Positions 51,368 through 60,933 of a stretch of DNA of 64,000 nt are shown here, in pieces. Source of the stretch: Brumimicrobium oceani (lineage in GTDB: Bacteria > Bacteroidota > Bacteroidia > Flavobacteriales_D > Crocinitomicaceae). The DNA is taken from assembly GCF_003143775.1 (NCBI RefSeq), contig NZ_QFRJ01000009.1, positions 97,819 to 161,818 on the forward strand, read 5' to 3'. Position 1 is the stretch's first letter. Each line of letters starts with the position of its first letter. A program made the position numbers and the translations under genes. Below the pieces are notes generated by a model that worked only from the letters and a program-made list of their open reading frames with translations, was not told the origin of the DNA and did not search any database.

Positions 51368-54328
51368 TTAGTTAATTTTACTAATACGTTTTCTATAAAC
51401 ATCTCCGTTATTCTTTGTCATTTCGATTGTATAAACTCCATTTCCACCTTTTAAGAAGAAAGAAAATTGAGGAGCGCCTACTAATTCAAATTCTTGAACT
51501 ATTTTCCCTGTCATGTCGAAAACACGGATGTTTGCTTGTTCGATGGTATTAGAAAAACTCATTTCTACATTTCCTTTTGATGGATTAGGGTAAATATTCA
51601 CTACGTCGATAGCGTTATTATCTAGTCCTACGTTATCAATACGCAAGCAGTTCGACGTTTCACTGCAATTTCCTGATGAAACAATAACTGCATAATTTCC
51701 ATTTTCTGTAGGAGTAAAAGTTGAATTTGTTGCTCCAGCAATTGGTGCATTCCCGTTATCACAATCTACCCACTGGTATGTCGTAAAAGCAGGATCAGCT
51801 TGTAGAGTAGCACCATGATTCAGGTAATTAATTTGAGAATTTATTCCTTCAACTGTTAAATCTAAAGTTAAAATAGAATCACAATTTGTGGAGTTATTGA
51901 TTGCATAAACGTAGTTTCCTGAAGCAGAATATGTTTGTCCACTAACTGACCAAGTGTAATCTCCACATGAATTCACGACTTCAGTATTTGCTGCAGATGA
52001 TAAATTTGGCGGCAAATCAAAAGCTTCAACTTGATCATACCTATTGTCGCTAGAGCCTTGATCTGCAGAAAAACCTAGACCTCTTTTTGCGAAGACATTC
52101 CAGATTAAACATTGGTTATCCCCATTATTGAATATCTGATCAGCTTGTAAAATAGCATCTCTTCCGTCAACAAAACCAGGATAACACCCTTGAAGTTTTA
52201 AACCGTCAATTACCAATTGCATTGCGATGTTGTTTCCTCCTGTTCCGGTATAAACATCAGGATCGAATCCATATTTATTGATAAAAGCCCAATTTAAGTC
52301 CCACAACATTGTTGCCCACACAAATCCGATTCCATGCGGATCAGAAATTGATGAGTTATTTGTTGTTGCATAAGTTGCATTATTAATATTGAAATCTGTG
52401 CTGTATCTTAAAGGACGAATTCCTCCCCCTGTGGTTAGCTCACCAGTTGCAAAAGTTCCAATTCCTCTTCCATCAGTTCCTAAATCTCCTGGCTCAATGG
52501 TCAACATCATTCCAAACCAATCCGACCAGCCTTCGCCCATTTGTTCAATGTTTCCTAAACAACCCGCCATATCAGCACCACCTGTTAGACGGGTAGAAAT
52601 TCCGTGTCCGTATTCATGTGCAATTATTCCATTGTCAAAATCTCCATCAAAGAAATTGCTTCCATTAGGAGATTGAAGTGTTGCATTAACCGGAGTTCCA
52701 CCTTGAATCTGATTGATTATACTATTTCCGTCGGCTAATGAAATCATTATCGAAGGAATTCCAATTCCGGCACCTGTTCCTCCCATCGCAATAATATTTC
52801 CTTGAACATTATTCACAACAATCACGGCCACTGCTCCCGCAAGTTCAGCATTTTCAACTTTTGCAACAAAACTACACCCTCCTCTTTTTACAAGGACAAT
52901 TTTTCCATTTATTGCGGCTGAATTAACTGCAGTCTGACATCCGTCCATAGCATCACCAGAAGCATCATCGTAAATCACAATATCTGAAGTAATTGGTGTA
53001 ACAGGCACAATTGGTCCGAAACCAGCTTGTTTAGTTGAATAAATCCCGCTTATAGAAGATGGGGAATTTACGGTCAATAAATCAGGATCAGCTGATGACC
53101 AAAGGTACATTTGCATTCTTGGGTTATAACCATCAGGGCCCGTGGCCATATTTGCGTTGTTCATTCCTCCACCGTCTTGTGCTTGAGCAATAACATAGTC
53201 ATCATCAAAACCACCATTTCCGTAGTTATTTTGTTGGAAATTTCCACTTGCTTCATCAAACCCGTAATGATACCAAACATCATGCATGACATTGTTCATA
53301 TAAAACAAGTTAGTAATCGCAACATCCTCATAGTCAATTGGCGCCAAAGTTAAATCTAAAGGGAAATCAAAATTCAGTGTTGAACCTCCATCCGGCATAT
53401 AACCTAAAACATCAGTATCTGCTCTATCTTCACTTGCATAAACATTATTTCCTTGCGTTGTTGTAAACTCTTGACCCACAACACCATCAACATCATGCCA
53501 TCCATAAGGAGAAGCTGTTAAATCTGCTGGATCGATTAGTAATTGTCTTCCTCCGTGAATTGGACTCTCCACCGGTAATGCAAAAACGTTATATCCCGCT
53601 CCTGAACGCGGACCTGGTGTTGGTGAGCTAATTTGTGTAAAATCTACCTTTCTGTGATTGTGATTAGCGTGAGAAGCTCCATGATTTTCTTTCCCATTAA
53701 TATCGCAGCTCAAAACCCAATCCATTTTATCTAAAACAGCACCTGTTTGGGCATCTACTCTCATACTCCACCAATGCTTTTGATCTAATTGGTAAATATG
53801 TAAATCCCAAACTGCACGCACTGTAGCTTCATCTACTTTAAACAATTTAAAATCAACCGTAATGTTTTCAACAGATAAATTTTTTGCTTCGAAAACATAA
53901 TTATCATCTCCATTTGACTCCAATTCTATGATGTCACCAATGTTTTCTGCACCGATATTTCTAGCAGCTGAAATAATAGCGTCTTTGGCTGAAATAGTTG
54001 CGGTTGATGTTTCAATTTTATTTTCTAGATCTGAAATAAAGCCGTTAGAAGTCAGGAATCCTTCATTATCTTTAATGGCAATTACACTAATCGCGTTATA
54101 AACCAAAATATCGTTAGAAGATTGGTGAACATAATAAAAGCCAACATTTCCTTTTCTAGCGTTGTGATGATTTACTAATTTCCAATTCTTAATATCGGTT
54201 GTGGTTAATCCATTTTTCCTCGCATTTTCATCCAGTGTTTGCTGAAGAATTACATCTGCATTCTGACCAAAAGAGAAGAAGGGTAGAATGAATAAAAGAA
54301 GAGAAATCCTCTGAATAAATATTTTCAT
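51368..54328 (-). CDS. M36-family (fungalysin-type) metallopeptidase with PA insert and T9SS sorting domain
   Basis: A 986-residue secreted protease with a signal peptide (FIQRISLLLFILPFFSFGQ). An N-terminal propeptide (FTP-like) spans about 20-210. The zinc motif HEYGH is at residues 571-575, and the third ligand Glu599 is in GEGWSDW. A protease-associated domain sits within the catalytic region (about 440-550, KIVLVKRGGCSFVAKVENAE), before the HEYGH motif. C-terminal repeats lead to a T9SS type A domain (VNIYPNPSKGNVEMSFSNTI). It likely degrades proteins outside the cell for nutrients. A -7 box TACTTTTG lies at 54364-54357. Confidence 0.92.
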   Translation of the reverse strand: MKIFIQRISLLLFILPFFSFGQNADVILQQTLDENARKNGLTTTDIKNWKLVNHHNARKGNVGFYYVHQSSNDILVYNAISVIAIKDNEGFLTSNGFISDLENKIETSTATISAKDAIISAARNIGAENIGDIIELESNGDDNYVFEAKNLSVENITVDFKLFKVDEATVRAVWDLHIYQLDQKHWWSMRVDAQTGAVLDKMDWVLSCDINGKENHGASHANHNHRKVDFTQISSPTPGPRSGAGYNVFALPVESPIHGGRQLLIDPADLTASPYGWHDVDGVVGQEFTTTQGNNVYASEDRADTDVLGYMPDGGSTLNFDFPLDLTLAPIDYEDVAITNLFYMNNVMHDVWYHYGFDEASGNFQQNNYGNGGFDDDYVIAQAQDGGGMNNANMATGPDGYNPRMQMYLWSSADPDLLTVNSPSSISGIYSTKQAGFGPIVPVTPITSDIVIYDDASGDAMDGCQTAVNSAAINGKIVLVKRGGCSFVAKVENAELAGAVAVIVVNNVQGNIIAMGGTGAGIGIPSIMISLADGNSIINQIQGGTPVNATLQSPNGSNFFDGDFDNGIIAHEYGHGISTRLTGGADMAGCLGNIEQMGEGWSDWFGMMLTIEPGDLGTDGRGIGTFATGELTTGGGIRPLRYSTDFNINNATYATTNNSSISDPHGIGFVWATMLWDLNWAFINKYGFDPDVYTGTGGNNIAMQLVIDGLKLQGCYPGFVDGRDAILQADQIFNNGDNQCLIWNVFAKRGLGFSADQGSSDNRYDQVEAFDLPPNLSSAANTEVVNSCGDYTWSVSGQTYSASGNYVYAINNSTNCDSILTLDLTVEGINSQINYLNHGATLQADPAFTTYQWVDCDNGNAPIAGATNSTFTPTENGNYAVIVSSGNCSETSNCLRIDNVGLDNNAIDVVNIYPNPSKGNVEMSFSNTIEQANIRVFDMTGKIVQEFELVGAPQFSFFLKGGNGVYTIEMTKNNGDVYRKRISKIN

Positions 54329-54356
54329 TTTTATAAGATTTTATAAGCGTATATTC

Positions 54357-54364
54357 CAAAAGTA
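54357..54364 (-). promoter_or_regulatory. -7 box before the M36 protease gene
   Basis: TACTTTTG on the minus strand matches TAnnTTTG, 28 nt before the ATG. No -33 TTG at normal spacing. Confidence 0.45.
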
Positions 54365-54514
54365 AGCTAAAAAAACGGCTAATCATGCACATTTGGAATC
54401 TCAATATATTGCTTTTGAAATTATGCGACAAATAATTAATCAGCTTAAAGCTTGAAATTTATTTAAACGGAAGGATTGCTTATTAAACGGAGAAAGAATT
54501 GCTGAGTGCAAAGG

Positions 54515-54543
54515 TTGTAGTCTTATTTGTTTTTGTACTTTTG
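54515..54543 (+). promoter_or_regulatory. Bacteroidota promoter before the AraC/HMA regulator
   Basis: TTG (54515-54517), an 18-nt spacer, then TACTTTTG (54536-54543), a full consensus fit. The ATG follows 11 nt later, so the leader is very short. Confidence 0.7.
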
Positions 54544-54554
54544 AATTAAAGCCA

Positions 54555-55118
54555 ATGAAAGAAATTCTTCACATAAAAAACATGGTTTGTCCGCGGTGCA
54601 TTACTGCGGTAGAAAACGTTTTGCAGGAAATGAAAATTTCTTTTGAAAAGATTGAATTGGGTCAGGTAGAAATAAACCAAGAATTGAATGATTCTTTACG
54701 AGAGAATCTCAGTAAAAAACTAAACTCATTAGGATTTGAATTGCTTTCTTCTGGAAAATCTCAATTAATTTCAGAAATTAAAACAGCGATTATTCAGCAA
54801 ATTCACCACAGTAAAGAACCATTAACGGTTAATTTTTCGAATTTTTTGAGTGAAAAGCTCAATTATGACTATACCTATTTAAGTCGTTTATTTTCTGGTG
54901 TTGAAGGAATAACCATCAATAGATTCATTGTGATTCAGAAAATTGAAAAAGTGAAAGAATTGCTCTTTTATGATGAAATGACCTCTGCCGAAATTGCACA
55001 TCAACTGAACTATAATAGTGTTGCTTATCTATCTGGAATTTTTAAGAAAGAAACAGGAATGACCTTGACACAGTTTAAGGAATTGCGTGGTTCGAATCGG
55101 AAGGGAATTGATTGGTAG
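54555..55118 (+). CDS. AraC-type regulator with an N-terminal metal-binding (HMA-like) domain
   Basis: A 187-residue protein. Residues 1-70 look like a small heavy-metal-associated fold with a CPRC site (Cys12/Cys15) in LHIKNMVCPRCITAVENVLQ. Residues about 80-185 are an AraC DNA-binding domain with two helix-turn-helices (FSNFLSEKLNYDYTYLSRLF; TSAEIAHQLNYNSVAYLSGI followed by FKKETGMTLTQFKEL). It is 118 nt before the CopA gene. Sensing copper directly through CPRC and switching on efflux is a reasonable inference. The stop lies in a palindrome. Confidence 0.85.
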   Translation: MKEILHIKNMVCPRCITAVENVLQEMKISFEKIELGQVEINQELNDSLRENLSKKLNSLGFELLSSGKSQLISEIKTAIIQQIHHSKEPLTVNFSNFLSEKLNYDYTYLSRLFSGVEGITINRFIVIQKIEKVKELLFYDEMTSAEIAHQLNYNSVAYLSGIFKKETGMTLTQFKELRGSNRKGIDW

Positions 55119-55145
55119 GGGCGATTTGCAAATCGCCCTTACCAA
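55112..55145. repeat. 34-bp near-perfect palindrome over the regulator's stop codon
   Basis: TTGGTAGGGGCGATTTG and CAAATCGCCCTTACCAA pair with one mismatch and no loop. The stop codon TAG at 55116-55118 lies inside. It could act as a terminator or an operator before copA; the GGGCGATTTGCAAATCGCCC core is also of dispersed-repeat type. Confidence 0.7.
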
Positions 55146-55236
55146 ACGACAAAAAATCATAACCTTCCCTCAAAATAACGTAACACATTTGGTGTTTTAA
55201 TTCACGATATTTGTGTTTCAACAAAAAAATCAAATT

Positions 55237-57462
55237 ATGAGCACACAAACAATAGAAAAATCTACATTTCCTGTAACAGGAATGACTTGTGCGGGTTGTG
55301 CTTCAAGCGTTGAAAACATCCTCAAGAAAATGAATGGGGTAACAGAAGCCGGTGTGAACTTCGCTTCCAACAGTGTTTTAGTTTCCTACGATACTGAAAC
55401 TGTTAGCAAAGAAGAATTAAAATCGCATTTACAAAGTGCGGGTTACGATATTATCATTACAACGGAAAACGCAAAAGAAGAACAAGACGAGTTACAAGAT
55501 AAAGCATACAAAGAAGTCAAAAAGAGAACATTTTGGGCTGCAATTTTAACATTACCCGTTTTTATATTGGGAATGTTCTTTATGAGTTGGGAACCGGGGA
55601 AATATATTTCTTTGGCCTTTGCTACTCCAGTACTATTTATTTTTGGAAGAAGCTTTTTCATCAATGCATGGAAACAAGCCAAACACGGAAAAGTGAATAT
55701 GGATACGCTTGTCGCATTGAGTACAGGAGTCGCCTATTTGTTTAGTATATTCAGTACATTTTTCCCTTCATTTTTTGAAGCGCAAGGAATTACAGCCCAT
55801 GTCTATTACGAAGCAGCAACTGTAATTATCACTTTTATTCTTTTAGGAAAAGTAATGGAAGAAAAGGCAAAGTCGAATACTTCGACAGCACTAAAAAAGC
55901 TAATGGGTTTACAGCCGAAAACTTTGCGTGCGATCATCAATGGATCTGAACAGGAAATTCCAATAGAAGCTGTTGAAAAAGGAAATACAATTATTATTCG
56001 TCCGGGAGAAAGAGTACCTGTAGATGGAACAGTCATCAAAGGAAATTCTTTTGTGAATGAAAGTATGATTACTGGAGAGCCAACAGCTGTTGAAAAATCG
56101 GAAGGAGAAAAGGTTTTTGCTGGAACTGTAAACCAAAAAGGAAGTTTTCATTTTACTGCGGAGAAAGTAGGGAAGGACACTTTTCTTTCTCAAATTATTA
56201 GACGTGTTCAAGAAGCACAAGGAAGTAAAGCTCCTGTTCAAAAATTGGTGGATAAAATCGCGAGTATTTTTGTTCCAACGGTAATAGGAATCGCTATTCT
56301 GACATTCATTGTTTGGCTGAGCGTTGGCGGAGAATTGGCCTTTTCTCATGGTTTAACAACAGCAATTGCCGTTTTAATTGTCGCTTGTCCGTGTGCACTT
56401 GGTTTAGCTACTCCAACCGCAATTATGGTGGGAATTGGAAAAGGAGCAGAAAACAATATCCTAATTAAAGACGCTGAAAGTTTAGAATTGGGACATAAAG
56501 TTGATGCGATTATTCTTGATAAAACTGGGACAATTACCAGAGGTAAACCGAATGTAACTGATGAAAAATGGCTTATTTCAGAAGACAAGGAGCTTTTACG
56601 TTCTAAACTCTTGGCTTTAGAGGCAGATTCAGAACATCCATTGGCTGATGCGGTCATTAGAAAACTTAAAGAAGAAGGCGTTGAAGCTTCAAAAATGACA
56701 GATTTCAACAGTATCACTGGTCAAGGAGTAAAGGCCTTGGACGAAAATGGAAAAGCTTATTTTATAGGTAACCGTGCATTAGTAGAAGGACAAGGAATTA
56801 CAATTGATACAGCTTTAAGCGATACAATTCAAAACTGGCAAGACGAAGCCAAAACAGTGGTTTTCTTTACAGATGACAAACAATTATTGGCTATTTTAGG
56901 AATTGCAGATGAAATTAAAACAAATTCTATCAATGCAATTAAAGATTTAAAAGACTTAGATGTTGCCGTTTACATGTTAACAGGAGACAATCAAAAAACT
57001 GCTGCGGCTGTAGCTAAACAGGTTGGAATTTCGAATTTCAAAGGAGATGTTATGCCTTCTGATAAGTCAGATTTTGTGAAAAAATTGCAGGAAGAAGGTC
57101 GAGTTGTGGCAATGGTTGGAGATGGAATTAACGATTCAGAAGCTTTGGCGCAAGCAGATGTGAGCATTGCCATGGCGCATGGTTCAGATATCGCTATGGA
57201 TGTTGCCAAAATCACATTAACTACTTCTGATTTAGCAACCATTCCTAAGGCCTTAAAACTGTCCTCAAAAACAGTGAAAGGAATTCGTCAGAACTTATTT
57301 TGGGCCTTCTTTTATAACGTAATCAGTATTCCGATAGCTGCAGGAGTACTTTATTCGGTGAATGGCTTTTTATTGGACCCAATGATTGCTGGTGCTGCAA
57401 TGGCATTTAGCTCTGTTTCTGTAGTGCTCAACAGTTTACGATTAAAAAATATAAAACTTTAG
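55237..57462 (+). CDS. copA: Copper-translocating P-type ATPase
   Basis: A 741-residue inner-membrane pump that exports Cu(I). One N-terminal HMA domain has GMTCAGC (Cys18/Cys21). Eight membrane helices are expected, with the ion motif CPC at residues 384-386 (VACPCALGLATPTAIMVG). The phosphorylation site DKTGT starts at Asp428, the nucleotide-site SEHPLAD and the GDGIND hinge near 628 are present. I chose the ATG at 55237 over 55213, because MSTQTIEKSTFPVTGMTCAG fits the family and no upstream residues are conserved. It follows an AraC-type regulator and precedes a small HMA protein. Confidence 0.95.
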   Translation: MSTQTIEKSTFPVTGMTCAGCASSVENILKKMNGVTEAGVNFASNSVLVSYDTETVSKEELKSHLQSAGYDIIITTENAKEEQDELQDKAYKEVKKRTFWAAILTLPVFILGMFFMSWEPGKYISLAFATPVLFIFGRSFFINAWKQAKHGKVNMDTLVALSTGVAYLFSIFSTFFPSFFEAQGITAHVYYEAATVIITFILLGKVMEEKAKSNTSTALKKLMGLQPKTLRAIINGSEQEIPIEAVEKGNTIIIRPGERVPVDGTVIKGNSFVNESMITGEPTAVEKSEGEKVFAGTVNQKGSFHFTAEKVGKDTFLSQIIRRVQEAQGSKAPVQKLVDKIASIFVPTVIGIAILTFIVWLSVGGELAFSHGLTTAIAVLIVACPCALGLATPTAIMVGIGKGAENNILIKDAESLELGHKVDAIILDKTGTITRGKPNVTDEKWLISEDKELLRSKLLALEADSEHPLADAVIRKLKEEGVEASKMTDFNSITGQGVKALDENGKAYFIGNRALVEGQGITIDTALSDTIQNWQDEAKTVVFFTDDKQLLAILGIADEIKTNSINAIKDLKDLDVAVYMLTGDNQKTAAAVAKQVGISNFKGDVMPSDKSDFVKKLQEEGRVVAMVGDGINDSEALAQADVSIAMAHGSDIAMDVAKITLTTSDLATIPKALKLSSKTVKGIRQNLFWAFFYNVISIPIAAGVLYSVNGFLLDPMIAGAAMAFSSVSVVLNSLRLKNIKL

Positions 57463-57508
57463 ATTGAAATATCGAAAATAATAATTAGAATTGGGGCTTC
57501 GGTAGCTC

Positions 57509-57569
57509 GTTGCCTTCGACAAGCTCAGTCACCGAAGAGTATTCCGATGACTAGCTTGTCGAAGGCAAC
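57509..57569. repeat. Inverted repeat of the CTTCGACAAGCTCAGT family
   Basis: GTTGCCTTCGACAAGCT and AGCTTGTCGAAGGCAAC flank CAGTCACCGAAGAGTATTCC. The same motif lies at 38.99 and 39.30 kb, and in reverse complement at 2627 and, more diverged, at 7.25 kb. Confidence 0.75.
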
Positions 57570-57693
57570 AATTGAAATAAATAATTAGGTTTATTTTAGG
57601 GTACGCAGTAACCTAAATCATCAAAAATGATTGAAATAGAACAAATAGATGAGAGTTACTGCTATATTTTATACAATTAAATAAAAAAACAAC

Positions 57694-57906
57694 ATGGAAG
57701 AACTTAGATTTAAAACAACGTTGAAATGTGGTGGATGTGAAGAAAAAGTCACTCCGGGTTTAAATGCAATCAATGAAGTTGAGGAATGGGATGTAGACTT
57801 AGATAGTGACGACAAAGTATTATCGGTTACAGCAACAAAAGATGTTTCTGCCCAAATTATCGAAGCAGTCGAGAAAGTGGGTTTTGAAATCACCAAAATA
57901 GATTAG
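57694..57906 (+). CDS. Small heavy-metal-associated (copper chaperone-like) protein
   Basis: A 70-residue cytosolic protein, one HMA domain. The metal-binding CGGC (Cys12/Cys15) replaces the usual MxCxxC with LKCGGCEEKV. The rest is the expected beta-alpha-beta fold (WDVDLDSDDKVLSV then IIEAVEKVGFEITKID). It probably hands Cu(I) to CopA, 230 nt upstream on the same strand. The terminator at 57934-57975 closes the copper unit. Confidence 0.85.
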   Translation: MEELRFKTTLKCGGCEEKVTPGLNAINEVEEWDVDLDSDDKVLSVTATKDVSAQIIEAVEKVGFEITKID

Positions 57907-57933
57907 TTGAGCATTAGTTGTTAGACAATAGAT

Positions 57934-57975
57934 GTTAGACAAATAGACTTTTCTCTTTGTCTAACATTTTTATTT
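57934..57975 (+). terminator. Rho-independent terminator of the copper unit
   Basis: GTTAGACAAA and TTTGTCTAAC form a perfect 10-bp stem around a 12-nt loop, followed by ATTTTTATTTATT. Confidence 0.8.
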
Positions 57976-57999
57976 ATTAAAGATTTTTAAAATCTTATC

Positions 58000-58168
58000 G
58001 GGAACTTTACCCATTATTTAATATTCTACAATAAAAAGTACTCTCTTTAACTAGGCCAGATCCTTCCAGAGTTGAAAATAGAAATTTGCGAAGGATCTTG
58101 TTAGTTTGACGCTGAATCAAATTATGGTTGGGTTAAATATATTTACTGGTAAAGTATCGGATAGGCAT
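58000..58168. repeat. Dispersed repeat family, composite copy B
   Basis: First half (58000-58079, GGGAACTTTACCCATTATTT onward) equals the first half of 61096-61243. Second half (from AATAGAAATTTGCGAAGGAT) equals 39495-39612 and 4853-4920. It thus joins the two halves of the family. No ORF. Confidence 0.7.
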
Positions 58169-58176
58169 TTAAACTT

Positions 58177-59547
58177 TTACAACTTCACGATTTTATATAC
58201 ATTCTGACCTTCACCATTAAAAATCCTTAAAGTGTAAATTCCTTTTTCGAGGTAATTGATATTTATGATGGCTTCATGGGAATTATTTAAAGCTTTATTT
58301 TCTTCTAAAACATTTTTTCCATTTAAATCTCGCATTTCTATTTTCAACGTATTTTCATTTGAAGGATTCATGATTTTTATATATTCTGTCGCTGGATTTG
58401 GAAATACAGAAATGTTTTGAAAATCTTGCTCATGTACACCTACATCAGGCCAGCCAAATCCGCACTCCACAACTGAAAGTCCTACAGTTGTTGAATCATT
58501 TGCACAAGGAGCATTATAAACAACATAAGTATATTGATAATAACCTGTAATTGAAGGAGCAGCTGTTGTGGAACCATTTATCGGGTTTCCCGCATAATCA
58601 AACCAAGTACCACCCAAAGACACATTGCCTAACAGCATATCAAACAAAGCAAATATTTGGTTTTCACAAACAGTGTACTCATCAACAGCGTATCCTGATG
58701 AATTGGAACCTATTACATTAATTGTAGCTATCGTAGTATCGTAACAAACTAATCGCTCAACATAATAAGCTTGATACGTTCCCGGAATAAGTGTGGAAAC
58801 GTTTAAAATTGAATCTTGTGTTAAATACCCCGATTGATATGGAAAAAACCAATCGCCTCCTCCGTTTGGCTTTATGATAATATTGTCATTAAGATTTATT
58901 GCTCCATCCACATGACAAACATCTACTGACCCATCTTGTCCAGTTGTACTCACACAATCATCAATTCTTACCTCATCCAATAAAATATCATTATAAATTG
59001 CTTGATTGCTTGTCAATGTTTGATTCACCATAAAACGCACTTGAATGCTTTGATTCATAAAAGCATTCAAATCATAATTTTGGAATCTCCATGCTGAACT
59101 ATCTCCTGATAAGGTGTCTAAATTCGTCCAAGTTGTTCCATCAAAAACATCTATAATTAGCGGAGTATTGTCTCCCGGGAAGTCTGTGTTATTGCTGAAC
59201 CATTCAAAAGATAAATAGGGAGTTGTTAATGCTGAGAGATCAATTTCTGGAGAAATCAACATCATGCTGTCCGGATTTGGATTGGAGCCATCAGCTTTTG
59301 CAAATTCTCCCGCGAGCCTTCCATTGTTGACTGCGCCATAATCTCCTTGATCGTTAAATTTCCAAAAGTTATCTGGACTTGTGCTTGGGTCAGATGAAAG
59401 ATTATCCCAACAAGTGGGAGCCGCGCCGCTATCAAAAGATTCATAAAAAGGTGCTGGTACTGGTAGACAGCTCGTTTGTGCATTTAGATTAAATCCCAAT
59501 GCAAAGGCTGTGAATGTTAAGAGTGCTTTGAGTAATGTTGTTTTCAT
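58177..59547 (-). CDS. T9SS-secreted choice-of-anchor J (cleaved-adhesin) protein, copy 2
   Basis: A 456-residue protein with a signal peptide (TTLLKALLTFTAFALGFNLNAQ, shortened here). Residues about 25-205 are a choice-of-anchor J or cleaved-adhesin-like beta-sandwich (YESFDSGAAPTCWDNLSSDP, LSFEWFSNN). A Cys-containing middle (about 206-365) differs strongly from the neighbour. The last ~75 residues form a T9SS type A domain (ISVFPNPATEYIKIMNPSNE, GIYTLRIFNGEGQNVYKIVK). The first 624 nt are nearly identical to those of the next gene upstream, 18 nt away. Adhesion is suggested by the domain only. Confidence 0.85.
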   Translation of the reverse strand: MKTTLLKALLTFTAFALGFNLNAQTSCLPVPAPFYESFDSGAAPTCWDNLSSDPSTSPDNFWKFNDQGDYGAVNNGRLAGEFAKADGSNPNPDSMMLISPEIDLSALTTPYLSFEWFSNNTDFPGDNTPLIIDVFDGTTWTNLDTLSGDSSAWRFQNYDLNAFMNQSIQVRFMVNQTLTSNQAIYNDILLDEVRIDDCVSTTGQDGSVDVCHVDGAINLNDNIIIKPNGGGDWFFPYQSGYLTQDSILNVSTLIPGTYQAYYVERLVCYDTTIATINVIGSNSSGYAVDEYTVCENQIFALFDMLLGNVSLGGTWFDYAGNPINGSTTAAPSITGYYQYTYVVYNAPCANDSTTVGLSVVECGFGWPDVGVHEQDFQNISVFPNPATEYIKIMNPSNENTLKIEMRDLNGKNVLEENKALNNSHEAIININYLEKGIYTLRIFNGEGQNVYKIVKL

Positions 59548-59565
59548 AGTGTAAAATTTAATAAT

Positions 59566-60933
59566 TTACTGTTTCACGATTTTATATACATTCTGACCTT
59601 CACCATTATAAATCCTCAAAGTATAAATTCCTTTTTCGAGGTGGTGTATATCCAAAATTGCTTCTGAAACATTATTCAATGCTATATTTTCTTCTAAAAC
59701 TAACCTTCCATTCAAGTCTATCATTTCTACTTTTAATGCTGAGGTGTTTGAAGGATTTAGAATTTTGATGTGATTTATTGCAGGATTTGGGGAGATTGAA
59801 ATGTTTTGGAAATCCTGTTTTTTAAGACTTACGTCACCACCTGGGTTCCAGCATTCTTCCACATTTATTATCACCCCAGCGGTATCGTTATCGCAGTTAG
59901 TGTTATAAACAACGTAGTAATAACGATAATATCCTGGAATATTTTCAGAGATAACCAAGGAACTATTTAGTTGAGACCCTGTAAAGTCAAACCAAACACC
60001 ACCAATGGCAACATTGCCGCTTAAATGATCAAAAAGTGATACAGGTTCCTGCTGACAAGCCCATGTTTCACCATCATTACCCGCCGATTCATAGTTATAA
60101 AAAGATATTGTTGCTACAGTTGTATCATAACAAACCAATCTTTCGATATAATACACTTCATAAGACGATCCTTGATTTAGATTTGAAACATTAAAAAAAG
60201 AACCACTTACTAAACCAGGCTGACTTGGATAAGACCAATAACCACCACCATTGGGTTTCACGATAATGTTATCATCTAAATTCACAACACCTCCAGTAAT
60301 ACAAATTTGAGCTGTACCATCTTGACCAGTTGTACTCACACAATCATCAATTCTTACCTCATCCAATAAAATATCATTATAAATTGCTTGATTGCTTGTC
60401 AATGTTTGATTCACCATAAAACGCACTTGAATGCTTTGATTCATAAAAGCATTCAAATCATAATTTTGGAATCTCCATGCTGAACTATCTCCTGATAAGG
60501 TGTCTAAATTCGTCCAAGTTGTTCCATCAAAAACATCTATAATTAGCGGAGTATTGTCTCCCGGGAAGTCTGTGTTATTGCTGAACCATTCAAAAGATAA
60601 ATAGGGAGTTGTTAATGCTGAGAGATCAATTTCTGGAGAAATCAACATCATGCTGTCCGGATTTGGATTGGAGCCATCAGCTTTTGCAAATTCTCCCGCG
60701 AGCCTTCCATTGTTGACTGCGCCATAATCTCCTTGATCGTTAAATTTCCAAAAGTTATCTGGACTTGTGCTTGGGTCAGATGAAAGATTATCCCAACAAG
60801 TGGGAGCCGCGCCGCTATCAAAAGATTCATAAAAAGGTGCTGGTACTGGTAGACAGCTCGTTTGTGCATTTAGATTAAATCCCAATGCAAAGGCTGTGAA
60901 TGTTAAGAGTGCTTTGAGTAATGTTGTTTTCAT
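59566..60933 (-). CDS. T9SS-secreted choice-of-anchor J (cleaved-adhesin) protein, copy 1
   Basis: A 455-residue protein with the same signal peptide and N-terminal ~209 residues as its downstream neighbour. From about residue 210 the middle differs (AQICITGGVVNLDDNIIVKP against VDVCHVDGAINLNDNIIIKP, then much less alike). The T9SS type A tail is alike again but not identical (ISISPNPAINHIKILNPSNT, GIYTLRIYNGEGQNVYKIVK). It lies first in the pair, with 18 nt to the next start. Variation confined to the middle suggests gene conversion at both ends or selection on the exposed part. Confidence 0.85.
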   Translation of the reverse strand: MKTTLLKALLTFTAFALGFNLNAQTSCLPVPAPFYESFDSGAAPTCWDNLSSDPSTSPDNFWKFNDQGDYGAVNNGRLAGEFAKADGSNPNPDSMMLISPEIDLSALTTPYLSFEWFSNNTDFPGDNTPLIIDVFDGTTWTNLDTLSGDSSAWRFQNYDLNAFMNQSIQVRFMVNQTLTSNQAIYNDILLDEVRIDDCVSTTGQDGTAQICITGGVVNLDDNIIVKPNGGGYWSYPSQPGLVSGSFFNVSNLNQGSSYEVYYIERLVCYDTTVATISFYNYESAGNDGETWACQQEPVSLFDHLSGNVAIGGVWFDFTGSQLNSSLVISENIPGYYRYYYVVYNTNCDNDTAGVIINVEECWNPGGDVSLKKQDFQNISISPNPAINHIKILNPSNTSALKVEMIDLNGRLVLEENIALNNVSEAILDIHHLEKGIYTLRIYNGEGQNVYKIVKQ

